Part shown: positions 24,590 to 35,287 of the stretch, in pieces
Position numbering within the stretch: the stretch's first letter is position 1
Layout: each line of letters starts with the position of its first letter
Assembly: GCA_012934845.2 (NCBI GenBank)
Contig: WNNJ02000576.1
Location: 1-64,000, forward strand
Length of the DNA: 64,000 bases
From: Pomphorhynchus laevis
Taxonomy: Eukaryota; Acanthocephala; Palaeacanthocephala; Echinorhynchida; Pomphorhynchidae
Reading direction: 5' to 3'
Made by a program: the position numbers and the translations under genes
Notes under the pieces: model-generated
Seen by the model: only the letters and a program-made list of their open reading frames with translations
What the model was told of the DNA's origin: nothing
Databases searched by the model: none

Positions 24590-25035
24590 TTATCGTAAGA
24601 GATAAAATACGCTCATCTACCTTGATTCTGCGCAATCTCCGTCAAATTTGTAGATTGAACGATTTCCCTTCTTGTATGACCCTCATATCTTCTCTTCTTT
24701 TCTCAAGACTTGATTACTGTTTTAGTATATTTTCAAACTCACCTAAATCCACTCTTCTTCCACTACAACACATGGCAAACGCAGCTTCCGAATAATCATC
24801 TGTCTTCGTCGTTTTGATCATACATCTCACCATCTTGATTCTCTCGATTTGTCTACCGTTTATTGTCGTGTTCAAATTCGTCTTCTTCTCATTGCTTTTC
24901 GCATTGTAACTTGTCCTACTCCTTCATTTCTCAACATTCCTTTTCTCGACAATTCTCGTCCTGAATACAATTCTTTGCGTTCCCGAAATTCCGAACTTCA
25001 TCGAATTCGGGAACGCATGAACAGTAATTGGATGT
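24590..25035 (+). mobile_element. LINE family B fragment (copy 1)
   Basis: The sequence parallels the C-terminal region of family A (FRSSNL-ILR-like start, then LDYCF, then SFLNIPFLDNSRPEYNSLRS at 24920-24980) but is much diverged from it. It stops at a small hairpin of GCGTTCCCGAA (24977-25016) instead of the family 3' end. The frame is broken in places. Confidence 0.75.
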
Positions 25036-25194
25036 CAAACAGTAATGTGTAACATCCGATTTTTTTAAGACCGAACTTTATTGAATATCCAGGACGCCAA
25101 TCACATGTTGAGTAAGATGTAGAAACGCTCAATTGTAATACCACTGTTTAAAAAAAGCAATCAAACTTGTGTAAATAATTATAGACCCGTAAGC

Positions 25195-25769
25195 TTGACT
25201 TGTATTTGTTGTCGAATCTTGGAAAGACTAATGTATAAGCACATTAGTAATGATTTGAAATCCAGAAATTTACTGTGTATTAACCAACATCGTTTTAGAA
25301 GTAATCATTATACTGTCACAAATCTGCTAGTTTCGCTGAACTCATGGACCAATTTAGTTGATAAAAGAGATTGTGTTGATATCATCTTCTTGATTTTTAC
25401 AAAGATTTCGATCACGTACGTCATGACTATCTGATATCCAAAATGCATGCTTTAAAGATTGATCCTATTCTAATTCAATGGGTGGCAAACTTTATCTTTA
25501 GACGTTCTTATCTGGTTCACGTTAATAACATTTATTCGGGCTGGTATGATGCACACTTAAGTGTACCATATGGCACAGAGCTTGGTCCACAGTTATTCTT
25601 CATCTATATAAATGATTTACCAAAATTCCTGAGTTCTAAGTCTCTATTAAGACGAATTCGTGTTCAAATTCGTCTTCTTATCGTTGCTTTCCGCCTTGTA
25701 ACTCTCGCCATTGTAAACCGTTCTGGTTCATCAGCTCCTACTGCCTTATTATTAAACGGAACTCGCTGA
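25195..25769 (+). pseudogene. CR1-like reverse transcriptase, N-terminal half
   Basis: Two overlapping frames cover fingers and palm: ERLMYKHISNDLKSRNLLC and HRFRSNHYTVTNLLVSLNSW in the first, then KIDPILIQWVANFIFRRSYL and TELGPQLFFIYINDLP in the second. The motif expected before DHVRHDYL is disturbed by a frame change near 25390. The usual GxPQGSxLGP box reads YGTELGPQL, a decayed form. Confidence 0.75.
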
Positions 25770-26578
25770 CCTCCTTTCTCATTGTTCATTGTCCTCAATC
25801 CCTTCACTCGTTCTAGGCGACTTCAATATCCGCCTAGACCACCTCTCTTCTACGGATTCCACCCGGTATATCAACATTCTATCCAACTACAATTACAAAC
25901 CAATCTCCACTGCCCCCACACATATACTTGGTGGGGCACTCGACATCATCGCTGTCGCCGATCATTTTGCTGACTACACCTCACTGTCCATCTCTGATCC
26001 TGGTCTATCCGATCACTTTCTTACCAACCTTGATCTCACTCACAACCACACCCTCCTCACACACATACAATTTTAGGTCGCCCTTGGAGAAATTTTTGCC
26101 TCTCCCTTCTCCGCTCTGCCGTACTCAAATCATCTCTATCACTACCCACAATAACAAAATCATCTACTCACGATCCCGCTTTTCTTTTTGACTCTGAACT
26201 CACATCCACTCTCGATATTCCCTTGCCCTTCAAGTCTCACCCACACCGTCGCTTGCACCATGCCCCATGGTTTGACATCCAATGCCTACTATCAAAGCGT
26301 CGACTCCACCGTGCTTTTCGAGTCTATCACAGCTCTCTCAGACGTGATTTCCGCTCGATCACTCCGTCTTTCCGTGATTCCTATCTTGCTGTTCGCCGGT
26401 CTCATCTCCACCTACTACGTACCAAATGCAACTCCTTCTGACAGCATAAAATCATCACTTCATTCAACTCTAAGACTCTCTGGCATACTTTTAACTCAAT
26501 CCTTGCTCGCTCCTCTTCGCCGGGCAAAACATCGATGCCAATGATTATTCGTCATTTCTCCAGACTAAAGTATCCACG

Positions 26579-27577
26579 TTGCTCTCTCACATCCCGGTCT
26601 CCATCCTATCCCACTCTGCCCAGTCTAATCTCATCCTCCCGGAACTCTTTCATCTTCTCCCAGTCTCAACTACAGAAGTATCATCTGTCCTCATGTCCTT
26701 GCCCAACATAACCTCACCTGCCGATCCCCTGCCTACTCACATCTTAAAATCTATATGCTCATCGATATCCCCATTTCTCACAACCTTGTTTAACTCGTCC
26801 ATCAGCAGTCGTATCTTCACTTCACACTGGAAATCCGCAATCGTTCGTCCCCTCCTTAAGAAACAATCGCTCGACCCCTCCCTTCCTTCTAGCTATCAAC
26901 CCATTTCACTACTCCCTACTCTTTCTAAGCTCTTAGAACGCCTCATCTTAATACAAATCAACGCTTATCTCTCCTCATCCAATCTCTACCCTCCTTTCCA
27001 ATCCGCTTTCCGCTCTAATCACTCGACAGAAATCGCATGCATAAAAGTGTACAACGACTTACTCATTTCTCGAGACAAGGCTCTATATAGTGTTCTCATC
27101 TCCCTCGACCTCTCCTCCGCATTCGACATTGTCGACCACTCCGTCCTCCTTTCTCGCCTTCGTTATGATTACGGCTTTTCTTCCTCCTCCGTAGCATGGT
27201 TCGCCTCATATCTATCCGACCGTTCCTTTCGCGTCTGTTCTAATTCATCATCCTCCCCTCACATCCCTATTTTTTGCGGGGTCCCACAAGGTTCAGTCCT
27301 AGGTCCCCTGCTTTTCTCTCTTCTGCTTGGCGATCTATCTCCGTTTATCAAACCTTACTCCTTTAAGGTCATGCAATACGCCGATGACATTCTAATCTAT
27401 GCTCATGCACCCGCACATCGCATACACGATATCGGCATTTCTGCTTCCAACTGTCTTTCTTCTATCTACAAACGTCTCTCCAATCTCCATCTTGTTCCAA
27501 ACCCCGAAAAGTCCAAAATAATGTGGATCCTCCCCCGTAAACCAAACATACCTCCTCCTACTGTATATTTTGCCTAG
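26579..27577 (+). CDS. Family A LINE reverse transcriptase (partial ORF2)
   Basis: A 332-residue open stretch with all palm motifs in order: WKSAIVRPLLKK, then YQPISLLPTLSKLLERLI, FQSAFRSNHSTEIACI, motif A SLDLSSAFDIVDHSVLL, motif B GVPQGSVLGPLLFSLLLGDL, and motif [21 protein letters not shown]. These are typical of the CR1/L2 branch of non-LTR retrotransposons. The frame ends after KSKIMWILPRKP. The start is not a true initiation site; the frame continues ORF2 from a different phase upstream. Confidence 0.9.
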   Translation: MLSHIPVSILSHSAQSNLILPELFHLLPVSTTEVSSVLMSLPNITSPADPLPTHILKSICSSISPFLTTLFNSSISSRIFTSHWKSAIVRPLLKKQSLDPSLPSSYQPISLLPTLSKLLERLILIQINAYLSSSNLYPPFQSAFRSNHSTEIACIKVYNDLLISRDKALYSVLISLDLSSAFDIVDHSVLLSRLRYDYGFSSSSVAWFASYLSDRSFRVCSNSSSSPHIPIFCGVPQGSVLGPLLFSLLLGDLSPFIKPYSFKVMQYADDILIYAHAPAHRIHDIGISASNCLSSIYKRLSNLHLVPNPEKSKIMWILPRKPNIPPPTVYFA

Positions 27578-28241
27578 TCGATCATCCCCATAGTCCACAA
27601 TCTCACTTTATTAGGCTTCTATTTCGATGATCACCTTTCCCTTAAATCCTTCGTCCGTGACAAGGTCCGCTCATCTAACTTAATTCTCCGTGACATCCGC
27701 CGTATACGCCCCCTTATCGACTTCCGTTCTTGTACGTCTCTTCTTTCATCGCTTCTTTTCCCTAAAATCGATTACTGCCTTAGCCTTTTCGCCAATTCTC
27801 CAAAATCCATCATCCTACCCCTACAACAAATAATCAACACCGCCGTTCGAGTGCTCTTTCGTCTCCGTCGCTTCGACCACACATCCACATATTTTGCCCA
27901 ACTCTCCTGGCCCACCATCCACATCCGCATCAAACTCCGCCTTCTTCTCGTTACTTTTCGTCTCATCGCTGTCGGCTCCCCATCGTTCATCAACCTTCCT
28001 TTCTTAGACGATACTCGCCCCAACTCGCTATCGCTTCGTTCCTGTCATACATTCTTACTCCACGTTCCTAATTACTCCAACAACTACGGCCTCCGATCCT
28101 TCCTCGTCGCCGCCTTACTCGCCTGGAATCAACTCCCTCTCGACGTCCGCCGCGCCCCCTCCTTTATCACATTCAAACACCTCCTCCGTTCACACCTTCT
28201 CGACACCTGATTCACAGTCTTGTTTTTTTGTGGTCATGTAA

Positions 28242-28257
28242 GCGTGCGCTGGCACGC
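28242..28257 (+). other. Family A 3' hairpin
   Basis: GCGTGC, loop GCTG, GCACGC, inside the constant frame TGTAA...ATTTGCCAC. The same structure ends every family A copy that has its 3' end. LINE reverse transcriptases of the CR1/L2 group recognise such 3' structures. Confidence 0.85.
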
Positions 28258-28548
28258 ATTTGCCACGTTAAAATAAATCCTTTTTTCATTTCTCAACCTT
28301 CCTTTTCTTGATAATTCTCGTCCTGTTTACTGTTCCTTGCGTTCCCGCAATTCCCTTCTTTTACATGTCCCAAACTACTCTACCTCCTTTGGACTCCGCT
28401 CCTTCCTGGTGGCTGCTCCTCTATCGTGGAATCATCTGCCCATTCATATACGCCAATCAACTTCCCTGCAGTGCTTCAAACGACAAATCCGATCCCATTT
28501 TAACAATTTATCTGCTTGACTTTTTCATTTTTGTTTGTGGACTTGTAA

Positions 28549-28565
28549 GCGTACAGCTTGTACGC
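28549..28565 (+). other. Family B 3' hairpin with compensatory change
   Basis: GCGTAC, loop AGCTT, GTACGC: relative to family A the fifth pair is changed on both sides (G-C to A-T), while the flanks TGTAA and ATTTGCCAC are kept. This supports selection on the RNA fold. Confidence 0.85.
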
Positions 28566-29460
28566 ATTTGCCACATTAAATAAATTTGTATTATATATTA
28601 TATTATATGCAGATGACCTGAAAATCTGGAGAGCCATAAATTCATATTTAGATATAGTGTCTACAGTCAAATATAGGTAAAGTTGTGAATTTGGCTCGAA
28701 TTAACTGTTTATCGGTCAATTCTGTTGAATGTTCTTTTATACGTGTTCGAGGTCGACAGAGTACATGGCCGGCAAAATACTATCTTTGTGCAAATGAAAT
28801 CGAAAATGTAGATCATGTGAAGGATCTCGGGGTCTAGATTTCCAATGACTTGTCAACTAAACGTAATACTGATTATGTATGTGCTAAGGCTTATCGGATG
28901 TTAGATTTTATTAGTCGTACATTTGATTTTCTTAATCCACGATTAGTTCGGATTCTTGCTAACGTTTTTTAGCCATCTGCTATATGCGTCTATATATGCG
29001 TCCATCAGTATGTATGCGTCTATATATGCGTCCATCAGTATATGCGTCTTAATGCGTCTATTAGAAGACTATACAGGAGTCAGCAAAATTGGAAGGTGTG
29101 CTCCGTCGGGCAACAAAGCTTGTTTACCAAATAAGAAATTTCCAATACGAACAAAGACTCAATGCACTGGGAATGAATAGTGTTAGCACTCTCATGATTT
29201 ACGCGACATATGTATAACATGGACGATTCTTAGCCACCCACAACACGTACTACACGGGCTAATGAATGTTAGATCAGGTCAATGGCTGCTCGGTCATTCG
29301 TTAGTCCTGAATCAACAAAGGATTATACGCTCAAAAGCTGTCCAGTTTAATCGATGGGTCGTGAATCTATGGAATCAGTTGAACGAAACAACGATTCGTT
29401 CCCTACAATGAAGGAATTTCAGAAAAAAATCTGTAATTAATTTGTTTTTCTTTTTGGTTA

Positions 29461-30550
29461 CGCAACTTTTAGCTCTGCTCGTTATGTTGTCTTGCAATAA
29501 TAATATCGTTTTTGTGTGATTCTAATTATTAATACGTTTTTGTCAAACTTATGGTAAAATTTAGCCATTTTATGTTTCAGTAACATAAAATGACAGATCA
29601 ACTTGTTTAATGTCATATCGAAATTAATATCAGCTAGAATAAGAAGGCTAAATTAAGAAAAAAACTTTGCAATCAAAAATGTAAATTATACTGTCCTTAG
29701 GTAAAGGCAGAAGTATTGAAGAAACGAATCAATTGACTCAAGCAATCAAACAACAGATCGTGGCAGACAGAGGTCATAATGCTACCACAAAAATAAACGA
29801 GTGCATCAAACACATCGGAGATAAAATCTGTCATATTAATTAGCAACTTGAATGTCTCTATGAACTTAATAGAGAGAAATATTTAAGCATCTCAATAACT
29901 ATAACAGGCAATCCTTTATACTACTGTAAATGTTGTATAATTTAAAATTAAAATGTTTCGTTCATTTTGATTTTAAATGTGCATGCAAAGTTTATGATCA
30001 AATAAATACTCAAGATTGTGGTGGACATTAAATCTAGGTCAGTAGCATATGAACCATCGCTTATTGTTCTCATCTGTTTGCAGCTACTATACCCTCCAGC
30101 CACAACAACAATAAGTATCATTTAAAACAATAATGGTTTATTTTCAACTAAAAGTTTATTTTACAACGTAAATCGCAAATAGTTTCAAGTTTCTAAAACT
30201 TATATACATTAGGGCACGTTTTTATCTGTACGACTACAAAAATATGAACAGTTTGATGACTTTAAAAGATTATATCGTACATGGTTTAATTTCAATCCAA
30301 GTCGTCCCGGATGATTCAAATATAAACCAGTTTTAAATTAAAAAATTAAATGGCGAACAAATTTTAATTAATGCAAATGTTGATTAATGCTCATTACAAC
30401 ATAAGAGAATATTTAATATTAATGTAGTAAAATTTCAGATCATTTGGAAAACTTAAAATCTTTACAAAGATAAAACTAGAACAATTATTGAATTTTAGAA
30501 GCCGGGTCAAAGAAAATAAAATCATTATCTGAAAATGAAATAGCATCGGC
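29461..30550. other. AT-rich stretch with no recognised gene
   Basis: Lies between the CR1-like end and the palindromic element; no repeat or gene recognised. Confidence 0.5.
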
Positions 30551-33273
30551 AACATTTCTGAAAGGCGGACACCATTAGGCAAGAAAAAAATTATAAAAAA
30601 CGAAAGACCTTTATTAGACATTTAAAAAACATCTTTCATTTTTTGCAGCATAGTGTAGGTGAAGTTGCTCATATGTCGTTATTCTAACCCGATCACTCTA
30701 GATCTCGCCATTGTATACCGTCCTGGTTCATCAGCTCCTACTGCCTTATTATTTAACGGAACTCGCTGACCTCCTTTCTCATTGTTCATTGTCCTCAATC
30801 CCTTCACTCGTTCTAGGCGACTTCAATATCCGCCTAGACCGCCTCTCTTCTACGGATTCCAATTCCCTTGCCCTTCAAGTCTCACCCACACCGTCGCTTG
30901 CACCGTGCCCCATGGTTTGACATCCAATGCCTACTATCAAAGCGTCGACTCCGCCATGCTTTTCGAGACTATCACAGCTCTCTCAGACGTGATTTCCGCT
31001 CGATCACTCCGTCTTTCCGTGATTCCTATCTTGCTGTTCGCCGGTCTCATCTCCACCTACTACGTACCAAATGCAACTCCTTCTGACAGCATAAAATCAT
31101 CACTTCATTCAACTCTAAGCCTCTCTGGCATACTTTTAACTCAATCCTTGCTCGCTCCTCTTCGCCGGGCAAAACATCGATGCCAATGATTATTCGTCAT
31201 TTCTCCAGACTAAAGTATCCACGTTGCTCTCTCACATCCCGGTCTCCATCCTATCCCACTCTGCCCAGTCTAATCTCATCCTCCCGGAACTCTTTCATCT
31301 TCTCCCAGTCTCAACTACAGAAGTATCATCTGTCCTCATGTCCTTGCCCAACAAAACCTCACCTGCCGATCCCCTGCCTACTCACATCTTAAAATTTATA
31401 TGCTCATCGATATCCCCATTTCTCACAACCTTGTTTAACTCGTCCATCAGCAGTCGTATCTTCACTTCACACTGGAAATCCGCGATCGTTCGTCCCCTCC
31501 TTAAGAAACAATCGCTCGACCCCTCCCTTCCTTCTAGCTATCAACCCATTTCACTACTCCCTACTCTTTCTAAGCTCTTAGAACGCCTCATCTTAATACA
31601 AATCAACGCTTATCTCTCCTCATCCAATCTCTACCCTCCTTTCTAATCCGCTTTCCGCTCTAATCACTCGACAGAAATCGCATGCATAAAAGTGTACAAC
31701 GACTTACTCATTTATCGAGACAAGGCTCTATATAGTGTTATCATCTCCCTCGACCTCTCCTCCGCATTCGACATTGTCGACCACTCCGTCCTCCTTTCTC
31801 GCCTTCGTTATGATTACGGCTTTTCTTCCTCCTCCGTAGCATGGTTCGCCTCATATCTATCCGACCGTTCCTTTTGCGTCTGTTCTAATTCATCATCCTC
31901 CCCTCACATCCCTTTTTTTGCGGGGTCCCACAAGGTTCAGTCCTAGGTACCCTGCTTTTCTCTCTTCTGCTTGGCGATCTATCTCCGTTTATCAAACCTT
32001 AGTCCTTTAAGGTCATGCAATATGCCGATGACATTCTAATCTATGCTCATGCACCCGCACATCGCATACACGATATCGGCATTTCTGCTTCCAACTGTCT
32101 TTCTTCTATCTACAAACGTCCATCCAATCTCCATCTCGTTCTAAACCACGAAAAGTCCAAAATAATGTGGATCCTCCCCCGTAAACCAAACATACCTCCT
32201 CCTACTGTATATTTTGCCTAGTCGATCATCCCCATAGTCCACAATCTCACTTTATTAGGCTTCCATTTCGATGATCACCTTTCCCTTAAATCCTTCGTCC
32301 GTGACAAGGTCCGCTCATCTAACTTAATTCTCCGTGACATCCGCCGTATACGCCCCCTATCGACTTCCGTTCATGTACGTCTCTTCTTTCATCGCTTCTT
32401 TTCCCTAAAATCGATTACTGCCTTAGCCTTTTCGCCAATTCTCCAAAATCCATCATCCTACCCCTACAACGAATAATCAACACCGCCGTTCGAGTGCTCT
32501 TTCGTCTCCGTCGCTTCAACCACACATCCACATATTTTGCCCAACTCTCCTGGCCCACCATCCACATCCGCATCAAACTCCGCCTTCTTCTCGTTACCTT
32601 TCGTCTCATCGCTGTCGGCTCCCCATCGTTCATCAACCTTCCTTTCTTAGACGATACTCGCCCCAACTCGCTATCGCTTCGTTCCTGTCATACATTCTTA
32701 CTCCACGTTCCTAATTACTCCAACAACTACGGCCTCCGATCCTTCCTCGTCGCCGCCTTACTCGCCTGGAATCAACTCCCTCTCGACGTCCGTCGCGCCC
32801 CCTCCTTTATCACATTTAAACACCTCCTCCGTTCACACCTTCTCGACACCTGATTCACTGTTTTGTTTGTTTTGGTCATGTAAGCGTGCGCTGGCACGCA
32901 TTTGCTACGTTAAAATAAATCGTTTTTTAAGTTTGAAATTAAAATTAAATTTTTTTCAAAAAAATTAAAATTTGAATATTTTTCAAGTAAGTGTTTCTCT
33001 AAAGCGTAATATACCTCGTATCGGGCTAAAACTTATATGTGAAGTAGATACATAATGTGCTATCATTGTGTGATAATTTTTAACTACTCCGAACACTTAC
33101 TTGAAAAAAATATTCAAATTTTAATTTTTTTAAAAAACATTTAATTTTAATTTCAAACTTTAGCTACACTATGCTGCAAAAAAAATGAAAATGTTTTTTT
33201 AAATGTCTAATAAAGGTCTTTCGTTTTTTTATAATTTTTTCTTGCCTAGTTGTGTCCGCCTTTCGGAAATGTT
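30551..33273. mobile_element. Palindromic MITE-like element split by a LINE
   Basis: Outer arms 30551-30658 and 33166-33273 are near-perfect inverted copies (ends AACATTTC-GAAAGGCGGACA). The inverted order continues inside as 32934-33000 against 33097-33165. The empty element would thus be one hairpin of about 450 bp with arms near 175 bp and a loop at 33001-33096. A family A LINE interrupts the left arm. No transposase frame is present. Confidence 0.88.
30659..32930 (+). mobile_element. LINE family A copy nested in the palindromic element
   Basis: Nearly identical to the copy at 25702-28280 but lacking about 355 bases of endonuclease sequence (equivalent to 25864-26217); it reaches about 45 bases further upstream (ITLDLAIVYRPG). 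It ends with the hairpin at 32883-32898. The target lost two bases at the site rather than gaining a duplication. Frames are interrupted several times. Confidence 0.93.
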
Positions 33274-33779
33274 GTCATAACATCATCATAAAATAACAAA
33301 ATAACATCAAATAACATCATCATATGTTAGCATCATCTTTTTTCTGATGATACTTACAGAAGTTAGCGAAATGTTAAAATTTACAATATTTTTTATCTGA
33401 TTCAAAAATAAAATAAAAAATTGATCATCAAAATCAAAAATTTAAGTAGGATTTTCCCCATTACAGGTAAGTAACGTAATAAATAATGTGAAGTAATAAT
33501 ACATATGAGTATCCATGAGCTGTATTCCTAATTAAATGTTATTAGTAAATTAAATCAGCTAACTGAGTCTACGTATTTAATATAATTATAAAATAAACAA
33601 AACATATTAATGCTAAATCAAAATTTAATAATTAAATAATAAAATTAATAATTGTTTTTAGATTTTCTATAATTTAAATTTTCTATAATTTAAATAAAGT
33701 TAAAAAAATGAAATTTAAAATAAACGTCATTTTTATGAATTGAGTAATAAATAACAGACGTTGTATCAGAATAAGAATT

Positions 33780-33920
33780 AGAGGTCATCAGGAGGAACTG
33801 CTATGCTATCAGGTTTCGGCCCCTAACTCCTCTACCCAACATAGCAGCGGGGCTAAATACATGCTAATTATGTATTTCCTCTGAAATCACTATCTAGTAT
33901 CTTATTCTAATACAAAGTAT
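33780..33920 (-). other. Structured 3' tail of the Penelope-like element
   Basis: On the minus strand AAATACAT pairs with ATGTATTT around seven bases, and CTGCTATG pairs with CATAGCAG around a loop of about 35 bases. The tail recurs at 52920-53060 with almost no change and, decayed, at 48215-48375. Its conservation suggests a role in priming or RNA processing; no hammerhead ribozyme core could be drawn. Confidence 0.6.
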
Positions 33921-33921
33921 A

Positions 33922-34608
33922 TTATTTATTATCCATCCATAAAAATTCGCCACTTAAGAGTTTAAATTTATTCTTTATATTATTGTGTTGATTTATATAT
34001 TTTACTATTTTCTGCTTGATGTTATTTTTATAGTAACCTAGTTTAAAATATGTATCTATTAAATTATTTAAATGATTTTGAAGAAAGCCAATATCATTAC
34101 ATATTGTTGCAATTCTTAAAATTTCATTATTTAATGTATTATATTTTATATTATATGGTATGCATAAATGCTCATGCAAAAATATGTTTCTTGTAAATTT
34201 AAATATGTCATCTTTACGATATAAATTAATAGTAGTTTTAGTTAATGTTAATTTAATGTTCATATCTAGATATACACCTTCTTTATCATTAATATTGGTT
34301 TTGTTAAGAATAAGGCTTTCTGGATAAATGTGCTCACTAATTGAATAAAAATCATTGGAATTAAATACACATATATCATCAATGTATCGAAACATATATT
34401 TCATATATTTATATTGTTTAGATTTAGTTTTTACACAGTTATGAACAAATTCATATTCTATAAAGCTTAAAAACAAGTCAGCTATAATTGGGCTACTATT
34501 ACCACCCATTGGAACACCTTTTACTTGTCTAAATATAGATGTCCCTACTTTTAAATAATTTTGATTTATCAAAATATTTAAGGATTCTATTAATTCAATT
34601 TTATCCAT
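33922..34608 (-). CDS. Penelope-like reverse transcriptase, C-terminal part (228 aa)
   Basis: Motif B reads FRQVKGVPMGGNSSPIIADL, motif C reads MFRYIDDICVFNS, followed by YLDMNIKL and LYRKDDIFKF, as in Penelope-like and related hydrozoan-type reverse transcriptases. It ends KLLSGEFLWMDNK and stop. The motif A part lies upstream in a shifted frame near 34675, so this frame lacks its start; the first Met is not the natural one. Confidence 0.88.
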   Translation of the reverse strand: MDKIELIESLNILINQNYLKVGTSIFRQVKGVPMGGNSSPIIADLFLSFIEYEFVHNCVKTKSKQYKYMKYMFRYIDDICVFNSNDFYSISEHIYPESLILNKTNINDKEGVYLDMNIKLTLTKTTINLYRKDDIFKFTRNIFLHEHLCIPYNIKYNTLNNEILRIATICNDIGFLQNHLNNLIDTYFKLGYYKNNIKQKIVKYINQHNNIKNKFKLLSGEFLWMDNK

Positions 34609-35140
34609 ATATTTATATTTATTTGATGATTTAATTTTTGTTAGATAGGCGTTATAATTATTATAACATATATATGTATATCTTTTCCGAATATAAGATT
34701 AATTAATTTTACTAACGCTTCTTTAATATCTACTAAATCTAGATTTGTATAAAGCGTACTAAAATCGTATGTATTTATATTTTGAAAATTTATTCCTTTT
34801 GTCTGTTCTAAAAATTCTTTTGTAGAATTAATACTGAAATAGTGTTTTATACCAGTATTAATTTCGATTACCTTGCAATATTTTTTAAAGTGTGCTTTAA
34901 TTACTATAAATTTCTGTATAAAAATTTATACAAAAATTTTAGGGTTAAAACAATTTTAATAATTTTACAATTTCAAAACAGGGTCAAAAATTTTTCTTGA
35001 TTACATCAAATTAGTACAAACAACCTCAATAACATTAATAGCAAGCAATGCCTACACGTGCATCAGTGATTATACAGCTATTATTCGGTGATTATATAAT
35101 ACTTACAATAAAATACGCAATCTTTTGTGACTCGAGATAA

Positions 35141-35287
35141 AATTAATGAACAAACTAACGAAGAACAATCCATTAATGAACAAACTAACGAAGAACAATC
35201 CATTAATGAACAAACTAACGAAGAACAATCCATTAATGAACAAACTAACGAAGAACAATTCATTAATGAACAAACTAACGAAGAAAC
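35141..35287 (+). repeat. 30-bp tandem repeat, about five units
   Basis: Units of ATTAATGAACAAACTAACGA plus AGAACAATCC, almost identical. In one frame they encode INEQTNEEQS repeated, in another LMNKLTKNNP; neither frame leads into a recognisable protein. The array lies about 700 bases upstream of a CR1-like ORF1 remnant. Confidence 0.93.

Larger units (their letters stand above)
25702..28280 (+). mobile_element. LINE family A, longest copy, inserted in family B
   Basis: Starts within the endonuclease (LAIVNRSGSSAPTA), passes the endonuclease core VLGDFNIRLDHLSSTDS (about 25819) and GLSDHFLTN, the reverse transcriptase, and a C-terminal RRAPSFITFKHLLRSHLLDT, and ends with the hairpin at 28242-28257 and CACGTTAAAATAAAT. 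Three frame changes separate the parts, so it is not functional. Codon use is rich in C and in TCC/CTC, unlike the AT-rich surroundings. Confidence 0.95.
25650..28585 (+). mobile_element. LINE family B fragment (copy 2) hosting a family A copy
   Basis: Family B sequence is present at 25655-25701 (GTGTTCAAATTCGTCTTCTT) and resumes at 28281 (TCATTTCTCAACCTTCCTTT), in the same order as uninterrupted in copy 1 at 24870-24940. It then runs to a 3' hairpin at 28549-28565 and the tail ATTAAATAAATT. The whole is inserted in the CR1-like element between 25649 and about 28590. Confidence 0.88.
25120..29460 (+). mobile_element. CR1-like LINE, split by a nested LINE pair
   Basis: The left part (25120-25649) encodes reverse transcriptase blocks: NNYRPVSLT, then HRFRSNHYT, then YGTELGPQLFFIYINDLPKF. 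The right part (28590-29460) resumes with YADDLKIWRAI, then VDHVKDLGV and the C-terminal NRWVVNLWNQLNETT. About 2.9 kb of other LINEs separate the halves exactly between the block SSKSLL and the YADD box. Frames are interrupted, so it is an old copy. A 33-bp unit is doubled within it at about 28980-29045. Confidence 0.88.
33548..35000 (-). mobile_element. Penelope-like retroelement (5'-truncated)
   Basis: The minus strand holds a reverse transcriptase and a structured 3' tail (33548-33920). Upstream, in another phase at about 34690-34930, lie the blocks KEFLEQ and NINTYDFSTLYTNLDL (motif A). No GIY-YIG endonuclease follows the transcriptase, unlike classic Penelope elements; the element may belong to the group with an N-terminal endonuclease (Naiad/Chlamys type), now truncated, or to an endonuclease-free group. 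Related copies are at 47090 and 52687. Confidence 0.82.

Noticed and set aside
33780-33920. Hammerhead ribozyme in the Penelope-like tail
   Set aside because: CTGATGA and GAAAC are present, but no arrangement gave three helices plus an NUH cleavage site.
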